From Streptomyces antibioticus (lineage in GTDB: Bacteria > Actinomycetota > Actinomycetes > Streptomycetales > Streptomycetaceae): a stretch of 64,000 nucleotides of DNA. Every line of letters begins with the position of its first letter. The first letter of the stretch is position 1. Below are positions 50,641-58,648 of the stretch, in pieces. A program made the position numbers and the translations under genes. Below the pieces are notes generated by a model that was not told the DNA's origin, did no database searches, and saw only the letters and a program-made list of their open reading frames with translations. Location of the stretch: contig NZ_CM007717.1 of NCBI RefSeq assembly GCF_002019855.1, positions 5,319,798 to 5,383,797 on the forward strand. Direction: 5' to 3'.

Positions 50641-50880
50641 GGGTCACGGGGGAGGGACCCGGCTTCGCTCAGGGAAGCCGGTGAACGGGGGACACGGGGG
50701 GTAACGGGGGAGCGGTACCGGGGGGACCCGACGGGGGACGTGGGGGAGCGGTACCGCACCACTAGGGGAAGCACCGTCCTCGGATCCGGGGGGATCCGGG
50801 GAGCACTGGGGGGGGCACGGGGGACGCGGGACTGGAGGGCCGGGGGGTCCGTCCAGTCCCGCTCTCGTGTGTACGCCGTT
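50641..50880. repeat. G-run repeat region after sigQ
   Basis: A 240-bp spacer with many runs of 4-9 G on the plus strand. A 15-bp direct repeat GGGGGAGCGGTACCG occurs at 50706-50720 and 50742-50756, and GGATCCGGGG is repeated near 50780. A hairpin at 50659-50681 (CCGGCTTC/GAAGCCGG) may terminate sigQ. No gene is visible. The G-runs could form quadruplexes. Confidence 0.65.
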
Positions 50881-51531
50881 CTACGCCGCGGTCCTGGCCG
50901 CCGGTTCGGCGCTGCCCAGCGCGGGGTCGCCCGCCGCGGCCGCCAGCCGGTCCAGCGCCTCGTCCCGGTCGCAGGCGTACGCGCCGAGCGCGGTCTGCCG
51001 GGCCACGATGGACCGCTCGGCGCGCATCAGCCGCCAGCCGCGGCGTACCAGGAACGGCACCGACTTGCGGCCCTCGCGCAGATCGCGCAGGAAACGGCGG
51101 CGGAACGTCGTCACCGGACCCCGGCTCAGACACAGCGCGTCCGCCAGCACGCCCAGTTCACGGCAGCGTGCGACGATCTCCGCCGCGAAGATGCCCTCCG
51201 CGATGAACAGCGGGACCGCCCCGAACTCGACCGCCTCCGTGCCGGTCCGCGCGCTCAGCGAGAGGTCGTACACGGGGATGTCCGTACGGCCCGTGCCGCA
51301 CAGCTCGACGATCGCGGCGACGGCCGTCTCCGCGTCCCAGGAGTCCGGGTGGTCCCAGTCGATGTCGGTGCTCCCGGCGACCAGCGGCAGCGTCGGGTCG
51401 TCACCCTCCTTGTAGAAGTCGTCGAGCCGCAGCACGGGGAGGCCGGAGCGGGCGGCGAGGAGGGACTTGCCGGAGCCGGAAGGGCCGCAGAGCAGCACGA
51501 CTCGCGTGGGTATGGGCGGCAGGGAGGTCAC
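50881..51531 (-). CDS. P-loop kinase (uridine kinase-like)
   Basis: A 216-residue nucleotide kinase-like protein: Walker A LLCGPSGSGKSLLAAR at the N-terminus, LRLDDFYKEGDDPTLP (the DDFY motif found in uridine kinases), DWDHPDSWD, and IAEGIFAAEIV as the Walker B-like strand. In family members these bind ATP and a nucleoside or small alcohol. GTG 51531 is picked; an earlier GTG at 51600 is possible but its extension is not conserved in style. Located in a nucleoside-rich region but with no nucleoside operator upstream. Confidence 0.78.
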   Translation of the reverse strand: MTSLPPIPTRVVLLCGPSGSGKSLLAARSGLPVLRLDDFYKEGDDPTLPLVAGSTDIDWDHPDSWDAETAVAAIVELCGTGRTDIPVYDLSLSARTGTEAVEFGAVPLFIAEGIFAAEIVARCRELGVLADALCLSRGPVTTFRRRFLRDLREGRKSVPFLVRRGWRLMRAERSIVARQTALGAYACDRDEALDRLAAAAGDPALGSAEPAARTAA

Positions 51532-51656
51532 GGGACACCAGTGTGCGGCATCCGCCGGGCCCCTCACGACCCCGCGGGTCGGCTTTGAAGCGCGCGTCAC
51601 ACCTCAACTACCCTTCGTGTCGACCGGATTACCTTGCGCAGCAGAAGGTGGCATCG

Positions 51657-52034
51657 ATGGCCCGACACGCATCCCCGAAGAACCTCACCGGCCGGCGTGC
51701 GCTCGCCGCCCTCGCGACCGCCGGGGTGGCGCTGGGCGTCGGGGCCGGGGCGGCCTCGGCGGCCGTCGACGCGCCCGTCCCCGTCGGCTCCCTCGACGCG
51801 GCCTCCGGGGTCCAGGGAACCCTCGGCGCGCTGCCGTACGTCACCGGCGCCGTCTCCGCCCTCAAGCCCAACCCCCTCGCGGGCACCGGCGTCGACCCCC
51901 TCGACAACGGCGTCGGCACCCAGCTCGCCGACTTCCAGCCGCTGACGTCCCAGGCGCTCACCGGGCCGGTCGCGCAGGCGCAGTCGGTCGGGACGGTCCC
52001 GCTGGTGGGGGACGTGGCCAAGGTGCTCGGCTGA
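51657..52034 (+). CDS. Small secreted protein
   Basis: A 125-residue protein with an N-terminal Lys/Arg region and signal sequence (RALAALATAGVALGVGAGAASA, cleavage near residue 35). The mature part is Pro/Leu/Gly/Val rich (PLAGTGVDPLDNGVG, PVAQAQSVGTVPLVG), lacks cysteine, and has no known domain. It resembles the protein at 45039 in size and composition, suggesting a common family of small exported proteins. ATG 51657 has AGAAGGTGG 6-12 nt upstream. A strong terminator follows. Confidence 0.75.
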   Translation: MARHASPKNLTGRRALAALATAGVALGVGAGAASAAVDAPVPVGSLDAASGVQGTLGALPYVTGAVSALKPNPLAGTGVDPLDNGVGTQLADFQPLTSQALTGPVAQAQSVGTVPLVGDVAKVLG

Positions 52035-52056
52035 CCCCCCCCTTCACGCACAGGAA

Positions 52057-52090
52057 GCCGCGCCGCCCCCGGACGGAGGGGCGGCGCGGC
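52057..52090. terminator. Bidirectional terminator between secreted-protein and ALDH genes
   Basis: Perfect 13-bp stem GCCGCGCCGCCCC (52057-52069) with its complement at 52078-52090, loop 8 nt. Confidence 0.85.
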
Positions 52091-52117
52091 TCGTTCGTGC
52101 CGGGGCGGTGCCGGCGG

Positions 52118-53014
52118 CTAGTAGGCCGAGCCGGACGCGCCCAGGGAACCCGTGGGGTGCCAGACCGTCTTGGTCTCCAGGAAGGCCGTCAGGCGGTCGG
52201 TGCCCGGGGTCAGCGCGTAATCCACAGGCTGTGGACGGAGAACGCGCTTGAGGTTGTCGGCCGCCGCGATCTCCAGCTCCTTCGCCAGCACCTCGTCGGC
52301 GCCCGCGAGGTCGATCGCGTTGACGTCCTGATGGGAGGCGAGCGGCGCCGCGATCTCCGCCGTACGGCCGGACAGGACGTTGACGACACCGCCGGGGACG
52401 TCGGAGGTGGCGAGCACCTCGCCCAGGGAGAGGGCGGGCAGCGGGGCCTTCTCGCTGGCGATCACGACCGCCGTGTTGCCGGTGGCGATCACCGGGGCGA
52501 CCACGCTGACCAGGCCCAGGAAGGACGACTCCTGCGGCGCCAGGACGGCGACCACGCCGGTCGGCTCGGGGGAGGACAGGTTGAAGTACGGGCCCGCGAC
52601 CGGGTTTCCGCCGCCCACCACCTGGGCGATCTTGTCCGTCCAGCCCGCGTACCAGACCCAGCGGTCGATCGTCGCGTCGACCACCGCGGCCGCCTTCGAC
52701 TTCGACAGGCCCTCGGCGTCGGCCACTTCGCGCGTGAACTGGTCCCGGCGGCCCTCCAGCATCTCGGCGACGCGGTAGAGGACCTGGCCCCGGTTGTAGG
52801 CGGTGGCCCCGGACCAGCCGCCGAACGCCTTGCGGGCCGCGACGACCGCGTCCCGGGCGTCCTTACGGCTCGACTGCGGGGCGTTGGCCAGCCACTTGCC
52901 CTTCGGGTCCGTCACTTCGTACACCCGGCCGCTCTCGGAACGCGGGAACTTCCCGCCGACGTACAGCTTGTAGGTCTTGAAGACGCTCAGACGCTCGTTG
53001 GTGCGGTCAGACAT
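52118..53014 (-). CDS. Half-size aldehyde dehydrogenase-like protein without catalytic Cys
   Basis: A 298-residue ALDH-superfamily protein, against about 480 in full-length enzymes. It has the N-terminal coenzyme domain (YKLYVGGKFPRSESGRVYEV, GVVAVLAPQESSFLGLVSVVAP, the region equivalent to the PWN-containing strand; NTAVVIASEKAPL). It stops soon after the position of the ELGG glutamate and before the catalytic Cys, and neither is recognisable. The ATG overlaps the full-length ALDH stop by 8 bp. It may be a structural partner or a regulatory subunit of the upstream enzyme. Confidence 0.82.
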   Translation of the reverse strand: MSDRTNERLSVFKTYKLYVGGKFPRSESGRVYEVTDPKGKWLANAPQSSRKDARDAVVAARKAFGGWSGATAYNRGQVLYRVAEMLEGRRDQFTREVADAEGLSKSKAAAVVDATIDRWVWYAGWTDKIAQVVGGGNPVAGPYFNLSSPEPTGVVAVLAPQESSFLGLVSVVAPVIATGNTAVVIASEKAPLPALSLGEVLATSDVPGGVVNVLSGRTAEIAAPLASHQDVNAIDLAGADEVLAKELEIAAADNLKRVLRPQPVDYALTPGTDRLTAFLETKTVWHPTGSLGASGSAY

Positions 53015-54443
53015 CGAGGTACGCCTCCAGGCCGTGGCGGCCGCCCTCGCGGCCGAAGCCCGACTCCTTGTATCCGCCGAACGGCGAGGTCGGGTCGAAC
53101 TTGTTGAACGTGTTGGACCAGACGACACCGGCCCGGAGCTTGTTCGCCACCGCCAGGATGCGGGAGCCCTTCTCCGTCCAGATGCCCGCCGACAGGCCGT
53201 ACGGCGTGTTGTTGGCCTTGGCGACGGCCTCGTCCGGGGTGCGGAAGGTGAGGACCGACAGGACCGGGCCGAAGATCTCGTCCCGGGCGACGGTGTGGGC
53301 CTGCGTGACGTTCGTGAACAGCGTCGGCGCGAACCAGTAGCCCGCCTCCGGCAGTTCGCAGGCCGGGGACCAGCGCTCGGCACCCTCGGCCTCGCCCCGC
53401 TCGACGAGCGAGGTGATCCGGGAGAGCTGCTCCTCGGAGTTGATCGCGCCGATGTCCGTGTTCTTGTCCAGCGGGTCGCCCAGCCGCAGGGTGGAGAGCC
53501 TGCGCTTGAGCGAGTCCAGCAGCTCCTCCTGGACCGACTCCTGCACGAGGAGACGGCTGCCGGCGCAGCAGACCTGGCCCTGGTTGAAGAAGATGCCGTT
53601 GACGATGCCCTCGACGGCCTGGTCGATCGGGGCGTCGTCGAAGACGATGTTGGCGCCCTTGCCGCCCAGTTCGAGCGTGAGCTTCTTGTGCGAGCCCGCG
53701 ACCGTGCGCGCGATCTCCTTGCCGACGGCCGTGGAGCCGGTGAAGGCCACCTTGTTCACGTCCGGGTGCGCGACCAGCGCGGCGCCCGCGTCGCCGTAGC
53801 CGGGAAGGATGTTGACGACACCGCGGGGCAGGCCCGCCTGGCGGCAGACGTCCGCGAAGAACAGCGCGGACAGCGGGGTCGTCTCGGCCGGCTTCAGCAC
53901 GACCGTGTTGCCGGTGGCCAGGGCCGGGGCGATCTTCCACGCCAGCATCAGCAGCGGGAAGTTCCAGGGGATGACCTGGCCCGCGACGCCGAGCGGGCGG
54001 GGGTCCGCGCCGAAGCCGGCGTGGCCGAGCTTGTCGGCCCAGCCCGCGTAGTAGAAGAAGTGCGCGGCGACCAGCGGGAGGTCCGCGTCGCGGGTCTCCT
54101 TGATCGGCTTGCCGTTGTCGAGGGTTTCGAGAACGGCGAGTTCGCGGCTGCGTTCCTGGATGATCCGGGCGATGCGGAACAGGTACTTCGCGCGCTCGGA
54201 GCCGGGCAGCGCGGACCACTTCTCGAACGCCTTGCGGGCGGCCTTCACCGCGCGGTCGACGTCCGCCTCGCCCGCCTGGGCGATCTCGGAGAGGACCTCC
54301 TCGGTGGACGGCGAGACCGTCTTGAAGACCTTGCCGTCGGCGGCCTCGGTGAACTCGCCGTCGATGAACAGGCCGTAGGAGGGGGCGATGTCGACGACCG
54401 AGCGGGACTCGGGTGCCGGTGCGTACTCGAATGCGGATGCCAT
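53007..54443 (-). CDS. Aldehyde dehydrogenase
   Basis: A 478-residue NAD(P)+-dependent aldehyde dehydrogenase. Motifs include GQVIPWNFPLLMLAWKIAPAL (the PWN strand), VVLKPAETTPLSAL, FTGSTAVGKEI, LELGGKGANIVF (general-base Glu), and FFNQGQVCCAGSR with the catalytic Cys; EIFGPVLSVLTF follows. It begins 5 bp after the deoC stop. DeoC releases acetaldehyde, so this enzyme very plausibly oxidises it to acetate (or acts on another aldehyde). It pairs with the half-size ALDH downstream. Confidence 0.9.
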   Translation of the reverse strand: MASAFEYAPAPESRSVVDIAPSYGLFIDGEFTEAADGKVFKTVSPSTEEVLSEIAQAGEADVDRAVKAARKAFEKWSALPGSERAKYLFRIARIIQERSRELAVLETLDNGKPIKETRDADLPLVAAHFFYYAGWADKLGHAGFGADPRPLGVAGQVIPWNFPLLMLAWKIAPALATGNTVVLKPAETTPLSALFFADVCRQAGLPRGVVNILPGYGDAGAALVAHPDVNKVAFTGSTAVGKEIARTVAGSHKKLTLELGGKGANIVFDDAPIDQAVEGIVNGIFFNQGQVCCAGSRLLVQESVQEELLDSLKRRLSTLRLGDPLDKNTDIGAINSEEQLSRITSLVERGEAEGAERWSPACELPEAGYWFAPTLFTNVTQAHTVARDEIFGPVLSVLTFRTPDEAVAKANNTPYGLSAGIWTEKGSRILAVANKLRAGVVWSNTFNKFDPTSPFGGYKESGFGREGGRHGLEAYLDV

Positions 54444-54448
54444 GATGA

Positions 54449-55414
54449 TCAGTCCACCGTCACGTAGTCGGGGCCGGAGTAGCGGCCGGTGGCCAGCTTC
54501 TGACGCTGCATCAGCAGATCGTTCAGGAGCGAGGAGGCGCCGAAGCGGAACCAGTGGTTGTCCAGCCAGTCCTCGCCCGCGGTCTCGTTGACCAGCACCA
54601 GGAACTTGATCGCGTCCTTGCTGGTACGGATGCCGCCGGCGGGCTTCACGCCGACCTGCACACCGGTCTGGGCGCGGAAGTCGCGCACGGCCTCCAGCAT
54701 GAGGAGGGTGTTGGCCGGGGTGGCGTTGACGGCCACCTTGCCGGTCGACGTCTTGATGAAGTCGGCGCCCGCGAGCATGCCGAGCCAGCTCGCGCGCCGG
54801 ATGTTGTCGTACGTCGACAGCTCGCCGGTCTCGAAGATGACCTTCAGCCGGGCCGCGCCCGCGACCTCCTTCACGGCGACGATCTCGTCGTACACCTTCA
54901 GGTAGTCGCCCGCGAGGAACGCCCCGCGGTCGATGACCATGTCGATCTCGTCGGCGCCCGCCGCGACCGCGTCGCGCACGTCCGCCAGCTTGACGGGGAG
55001 GGCGGCACGGCCGGCCGGGAAGGCGGTGGCGACGGAGGCGACCTTCACGGTGGAGCCGGCGACTGCCTGCTTGGCCACGGCCACCATGTCGGGGTAGACG
55101 CAGACGGCGGCCGTGGCGGGGGCCGTCCGGTCCGTCGGGTCGGGGAGGACCGCCTTCGCGCCGAGCGCCCGGACCTTGCCCGGGGTGTCCGCGCCTTCCA
55201 GCGTCGTCAGGTCGACCATCGAGATGGCGAGGTCGATGGCGTACGCCTTCGCGGTCGTCTTGATGGAACGGGTGCCGAGCGACGCGGCGCGTGCCTCCAG
55301 GCCGACCGCGTCGACGCCGGGCAGCCCGTGGAGGAAGCGGCGCAGCGCGCTGGCGGACGTGGTGACGTCCGTGAGGGCGTGAGCTGCGGTGGGTGCATTG
55401 GTGGGCATGGTCAC
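54449..55414 (-). CDS. deoC: Deoxyribose-phosphate aldolase
   Basis: A 321-residue class I aldolase that cleaves 2-deoxyribose 5-phosphate to glyceraldehyde 3-phosphate and acetaldehyde. Characteristic stretches are VCVYPDMVAVAKQAV, EIDMVIDRGAFLAGDY, LKVIFETGELS (the Lys region), DFIKTSTGK with the Schiff-base Lys, and GVKPAGGIRT with the second catalytic Lys. GTG 55414 follows a -10-like TATGCT by 6 nt, so translation is probably leaderless; an ATG is two codons inside. It heads the deoC-ALDH-ALDH operon and carries the nucleoside operator. Confidence 0.93.
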   Translation of the reverse strand: MTMPTNAPTAAHALTDVTTSASALRRFLHGLPGVDAVGLEARAASLGTRSIKTTAKAYAIDLAISMVDLTTLEGADTPGKVRALGAKAVLPDPTDRTAPATAAVCVYPDMVAVAKQAVAGSTVKVASVATAFPAGRAALPVKLADVRDAVAAGADEIDMVIDRGAFLAGDYLKVYDEIVAVKEVAGAARLKVIFETGELSTYDNIRRASWLGMLAGADFIKTSTGKVAVNATPANTLLMLEAVRDFRAQTGVQVGVKPAGGIRTSKDAIKFLVLVNETAGEDWLDNHWFRFGASSLLNDLLMQRQKLATGRYSGPDYVTVD

Positions 55415-55427
55415 CAGACGAGCATAT

Positions 55428-55439
55428 CTACGCGCGTAG
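55428..55439. promoter_or_regulatory. Nucleoside-regulon operator, deoC promoter
   Basis: Perfect palindrome CTACGCGCGTAG. On the minus strand it is followed by ATATGCT, a candidate -10, and GTG 55414, so it sits just upstream of the -10. Confidence 0.78.
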
Positions 55440-55555
55440 CGGGTGTACAGCCCTCGGGGTTCCTCCCAGGGTTCCGCTCGGGGTTCCTCCCAGGTGCCTC
55501 CTCTGACAGGGGAGCCCGGATGAGCGGCGGGAGGGCGTCGGGCAGAATCGGGGCC

Positions 55556-56263
55556 ATGACGACCCCGGAAGACCAGTCACCCGCGCCGCAGCCCCCGGCC
55601 ACCCCGACCAGCGACCGTATCTACCGGTCGCCCGCGGGCATCGTCGGCGGTGTGCTGCTGCTCGGCCTCATCGGCTGGCTCGGCATCGACGCGATCGTGT
55701 CCGGCCACGGCCGCACCCCGTGGCTGGCGCTCGCCATGCTGATCCTGCTGGTGCCGCTGGTCGTCGCCTTCACCGTGCGGCCCGCCGTGTACGCGGGCGA
55801 GAACCGGCTGCGGGTGCGCAACCCGTTCCGGGTGATCTTGCTGCCCTGGGGCGAGATCGCCGGACTGCGCTCCGGTTACTCCAACGAGGTGGTCGCCAAG
55901 GACGGCACCAAGTACCAGCTCTGGGCGATCCCGGTCTCCCTGCGCGCCCGCAAGAAGGCGAACCGCCAGGAGGCCCGGGCCCGCGCCCAGCAGGCGGCGC
56001 AACGGGAGGGCCGGGGCGGGGGGCGGAGCCGCGGTGGCTTCGGCGGGTTCGGTGGCTTCGGCGGGGCCGGCGCGAGCGCCGCGGACGGCGGCCCGGCACG
56101 CGCCGAGACCGACAAGGTCATGGACGAGGTACGCGCCCTGTGGGAGTCCCGCGAGAAGGAGGAGACCGCGCAGGGCGAGGTGACCGTGCGCTGGGCCTGG
56201 GAGATCGTGGGGCCGGCGATCGCGGGTGCGGTGGTGCTCGGGATTCTGCTGATCGTGGGGTGA
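55556..56263 (+). CDS. PH domain-containing membrane protein
   Basis: A 235-residue protein: short Pro-rich N-terminus, two transmembrane helices (about 28-75: GIVGGVLLLGLIGWLGIDAIV, WLALAMLILLVPLVVAFTV), then a bacterial PH-like domain (VRNPFRVILLPWGEIAGLRSGYS, YQLWAIPVSLRARKK), a Gly/Phe linker (GGFGGFGGFGGAG) and a final hydrophobic helix. It resembles the bPH_6 proteins of actinomycetes. ATG 55556 is taken. Next to a second PH-domain gene and divergent from deoC. Confidence 0.82.
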   Translation: MTTPEDQSPAPQPPATPTSDRIYRSPAGIVGGVLLLGLIGWLGIDAIVSGHGRTPWLALAMLILLVPLVVAFTVRPAVYAGENRLRVRNPFRVILLPWGEIAGLRSGYSNEVVAKDGTKYQLWAIPVSLRARKKANRQEARARAQQAAQREGRGGGRSRGGFGGFGGFGGAGASAADGGPARAETDKVMDEVRALWESREKEETAQGEVTVRWAWEIVGPAIAGAVVLGILLIVG

Positions 56264-56354
56264 GGGTTGTGGATCACCCGTTCCTGAGCCATCATCGGCG
56301 CGCGTCCCTGCCGTGAAGGAGCAGGTCAGGGGCAGGTGAGCGGGTGGGGGAGAG

Positions 56355-57998
56355 ATGAGTACGGGTTCCGACGGCGTGCTGCGGCTGCCTGACGCGGCGA
56401 TACCCGAGGGGTGTCGGTCCTGGGACGGTGAGGCCGCCCGGCGGTGGACCGGGGCGTTGCCCTCGCGGTGGGTGCCGGTGCGGGCGCATCTGGCGCTGTT
56501 CGTGGCGTTGCCGCTGGTGACGGTCGCCGGGGCGGGGCTGCTCGGGGAGTACGGCGTGCTGCCCGCCTGGGGTGCCGCGCTCGCCGTGCTGCCGTTCGTG
56601 TGGGCGGTGCTGCGGCCGGAGGCGGCCCGGATCCTCGCGCCGGTCGCCGTGGGCGTCGTCCTCGCGTACGGGGAGGCGTCGCCGCTCAGGAGCCTGGCGC
56701 TCGGCTCGGCGGTCGTGCTCGCCTGGGCGCTCTCGCTGGCGCGGGTGACCGCGCGCGGGCCGCAGCGGGCGGCGGCGCTGATCGCCTCCGGCGGTGTGAC
56801 CGCCGCGTTGCCGTCGGCGGTGGCCGGACGCCTGGAGCGGGGGAGGTTCCTCTTCGGGGCGGGGCTGCTGCTGACCGTGGCCGGTGGGGTGCTCGGTGCC
56901 GCCACCGGCGTCTGGGAGGATCCCGGCGACGCCGCCGGGGCCCCGGCCGCGGGCTGGTGCCTGGCCGGGCTCGGACTGACCGTGCTGCTCGCGGCGGCCC
57001 TCACCCGGCACCGCGCGGCCGGGCTGCGCGGGGCGCCGGTGCCGGTGCTGCGGGTGCTGGTGCGGGAGAGCGCCGAGGTCGAGACCGAGGTCTTCGCCGC
57101 CGACGACGAGGGCGCCCTGCGTCCGCTGTTCACGGTCGCCACGCGGGTGGTCGACGGCGAGGGTGACGACGACAAGAGCGACGGCGAGGACGCCGAGGAC
57201 GCCGGGGACGCCTTCGACGACGAGCGTGTCGGGCCGTTGCGCGAGGCCGTCCTGTTCGGGGTGCCGTACGACGGTGCCGAGGTCGTGCTCCTCACCGCCG
57301 CCGAGCGGGCCGGTGAGCCGCCCGTGGTCGAGGTGGGCGTGGGGGCCGTGCGACCGGTGACCGAGTGGACCCTGCGGCGCCGGAGCGCGGCCGCGCGGGG
57401 CAAGGCCCGGAGCGAGGCCCGTCAGGAGGAGCGGCGCGTGGCCGCCGCCGATCAGGTGCGCCGCGAGACCGGCACGGGTGCCGTGCCGGCCGGGCGGTGG
57501 CGGGCCGGGTGGCCGGACTGGTTCGCGGGCCTGCTGGCGCTGGTCTACGCCGCCGTCCTCGCAGGGGACACCGGGTGGTGGCGGATGGTCTCCGGGCTCG
57601 GCCTGACGCTGGTGGCCGCGCTGGTGCTGCCGCGCAGGCTCGCCTGGCGGGTCACCGCCGACCGCGAGGGCCTGTGGTTCAACGGGCTCCGGGGCTCACG
57701 GCAGCTTCCCTGGGACGAGATCCGCACCGTACGGACCAAGGCGGGCGAACTGCGGGTGGACGGCACGGGCGACTTCCCCGAGTGGACCGTGCACACACCC
57801 CGCTGGGCCTGGCTGGAGCGCCGCATCGGCCTGGTACACCCGTACGAGCGAACGGCCGCCGAGATCACGGCGATGTGGCGCGACCCGCAGCTGCGCCCGA
57901 CGGAACTGAGCACCCTGGCCCACCGGGGTCGCGCGGTGTGGCCGCTCGGGGCGCTGATCGCGGCGGCGGGGACTGCGGCGGTGCTGTTCCTGCCGTGA
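56355..57998 (+). CDS. Large PH domain-containing membrane protein
   Basis: A 547-residue polytopic protein. Two groups of hydrophobic segments (about 45-185 and 375-425) flank a soluble region with an acidic stretch (EGDDDKSDGEDAEDAGDAFDDE). The C-terminal part (about 425-515) is a bacterial PH-like domain: WRVTADREGLWFNGLRGSRQLPW, IRTVRTKAGELRVDG, followed by RRIGLVHPYERTAAEI. The last helix ends LIAAAGTAAVLFLP. ATG 56355 has GGGGGAG 6 nt upstream. Its 3' end has been copied and decayed downstream. Confidence 0.8.
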   Translation: MSTGSDGVLRLPDAAIPEGCRSWDGEAARRWTGALPSRWVPVRAHLALFVALPLVTVAGAGLLGEYGVLPAWGAALAVLPFVWAVLRPEAARILAPVAVGVVLAYGEASPLRSLALGSAVVLAWALSLARVTARGPQRAAALIASGGVTAALPSAVAGRLERGRFLFGAGLLLTVAGGVLGAATGVWEDPGDAAGAPAAGWCLAGLGLTVLLAAALTRHRAAGLRGAPVPVLRVLVRESAEVETEVFAADDEGALRPLFTVATRVVDGEGDDDKSDGEDAEDAGDAFDDERVGPLREAVLFGVPYDGAEVVLLTAAERAGEPPVVEVGVGAVRPVTEWTLRRRSAAARGKARSEARQEERRVAAADQVRRETGTGAVPAGRWRAGWPDWFAGLLALVYAAVLAGDTGWWRMVSGLGLTLVAALVLPRRLAWRVTADREGLWFNGLRGSRQLPWDEIRTVRTKAGELRVDGTGDFPEWTVHTPRWAWLERRIGLVHPYERTAAEITAMWRDPQLRPTELSTLAHRGRAVWPLGALIAAAGTAAVLFLP

Positions 57999-58648
57999 CT
58001 TTCGACGGGGGCTCGGCTCGGGAGGCGGTGGCCGCCGAGGGGTTCTGCTTGGTCGCCGCGATCCCTTCGGCCGTGGCGATGTGGCGGGGCCCGGGGCTGC
58101 GTCCGGCGGAGCTGAGCGATTCACGGGTGGGGGTTGCGGCGGTGCTGCTCCTGCCGTGATCCCTGGTGGGGGCGCTGCTCGGATGGCGGTGGCTGCGGGA
58201 ATGTCCTGCTTGGCCGAGGCAAGCGGCTCGGTCGCGGTGGTGTTGCTCCTGCCGTGCCCTCTGGTGGTGGCGCTGCTCGGTTGCCGACAGTCCTGTTTGG
58301 TCGCGGCGAGCCGTTCGGTCGCGGCGAATGTGGAGGGACCCAGGGCTGCGTCCGTGGAGTTGAGCGACCCATGGGTGGGGGTCACGGCGGTGCTGTTCCC
58401 GTCGTGACCCCTGGTCGTGGCGTCGCTTGGGTGTCGGCGGTGCCGACAACTCTGCTGATCGCGGCCAGTAGTTCGGCCGCGGGGCCCGGGCTGCGTCCGG
58501 TGGGGCTGAGCGACCTGCGGAGGTGGGGGCGCGGTGGTGCTGATCTTGCCGCGCCCCCGGCGGTATCGCGCGGTCCGTTGGAGTTGAGCAACTCGCCATG
58601 GGGGCCTCGGCCTTGTCAGTCCTGCCGTGGCCCCGCCCGTGCCGTCGT
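57999..58648. repeat. Decayed tandem copies of the PH-protein gene tail
   Basis: At least three imperfect copies of the end of the preceding gene (parent 57873-57998: MWRDPQLRPTELS ... AAVLFLP stop). Copy at 58079-58159 reads MWRGPGLRPAELSDS ... AAVLLLP stop; 58327-58407 reads EGPRAASVELSDP ... TAVLFPS stop; 58480-58553 is GPGLRPVGLSDL. A short piece (AVVLLLP) is at 58231-58257. Each copy is preceded by a TCCTGCTTGGTCGCGGC-like block. No functional gene in this 650-bp interval is supported. Confidence 0.72.
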
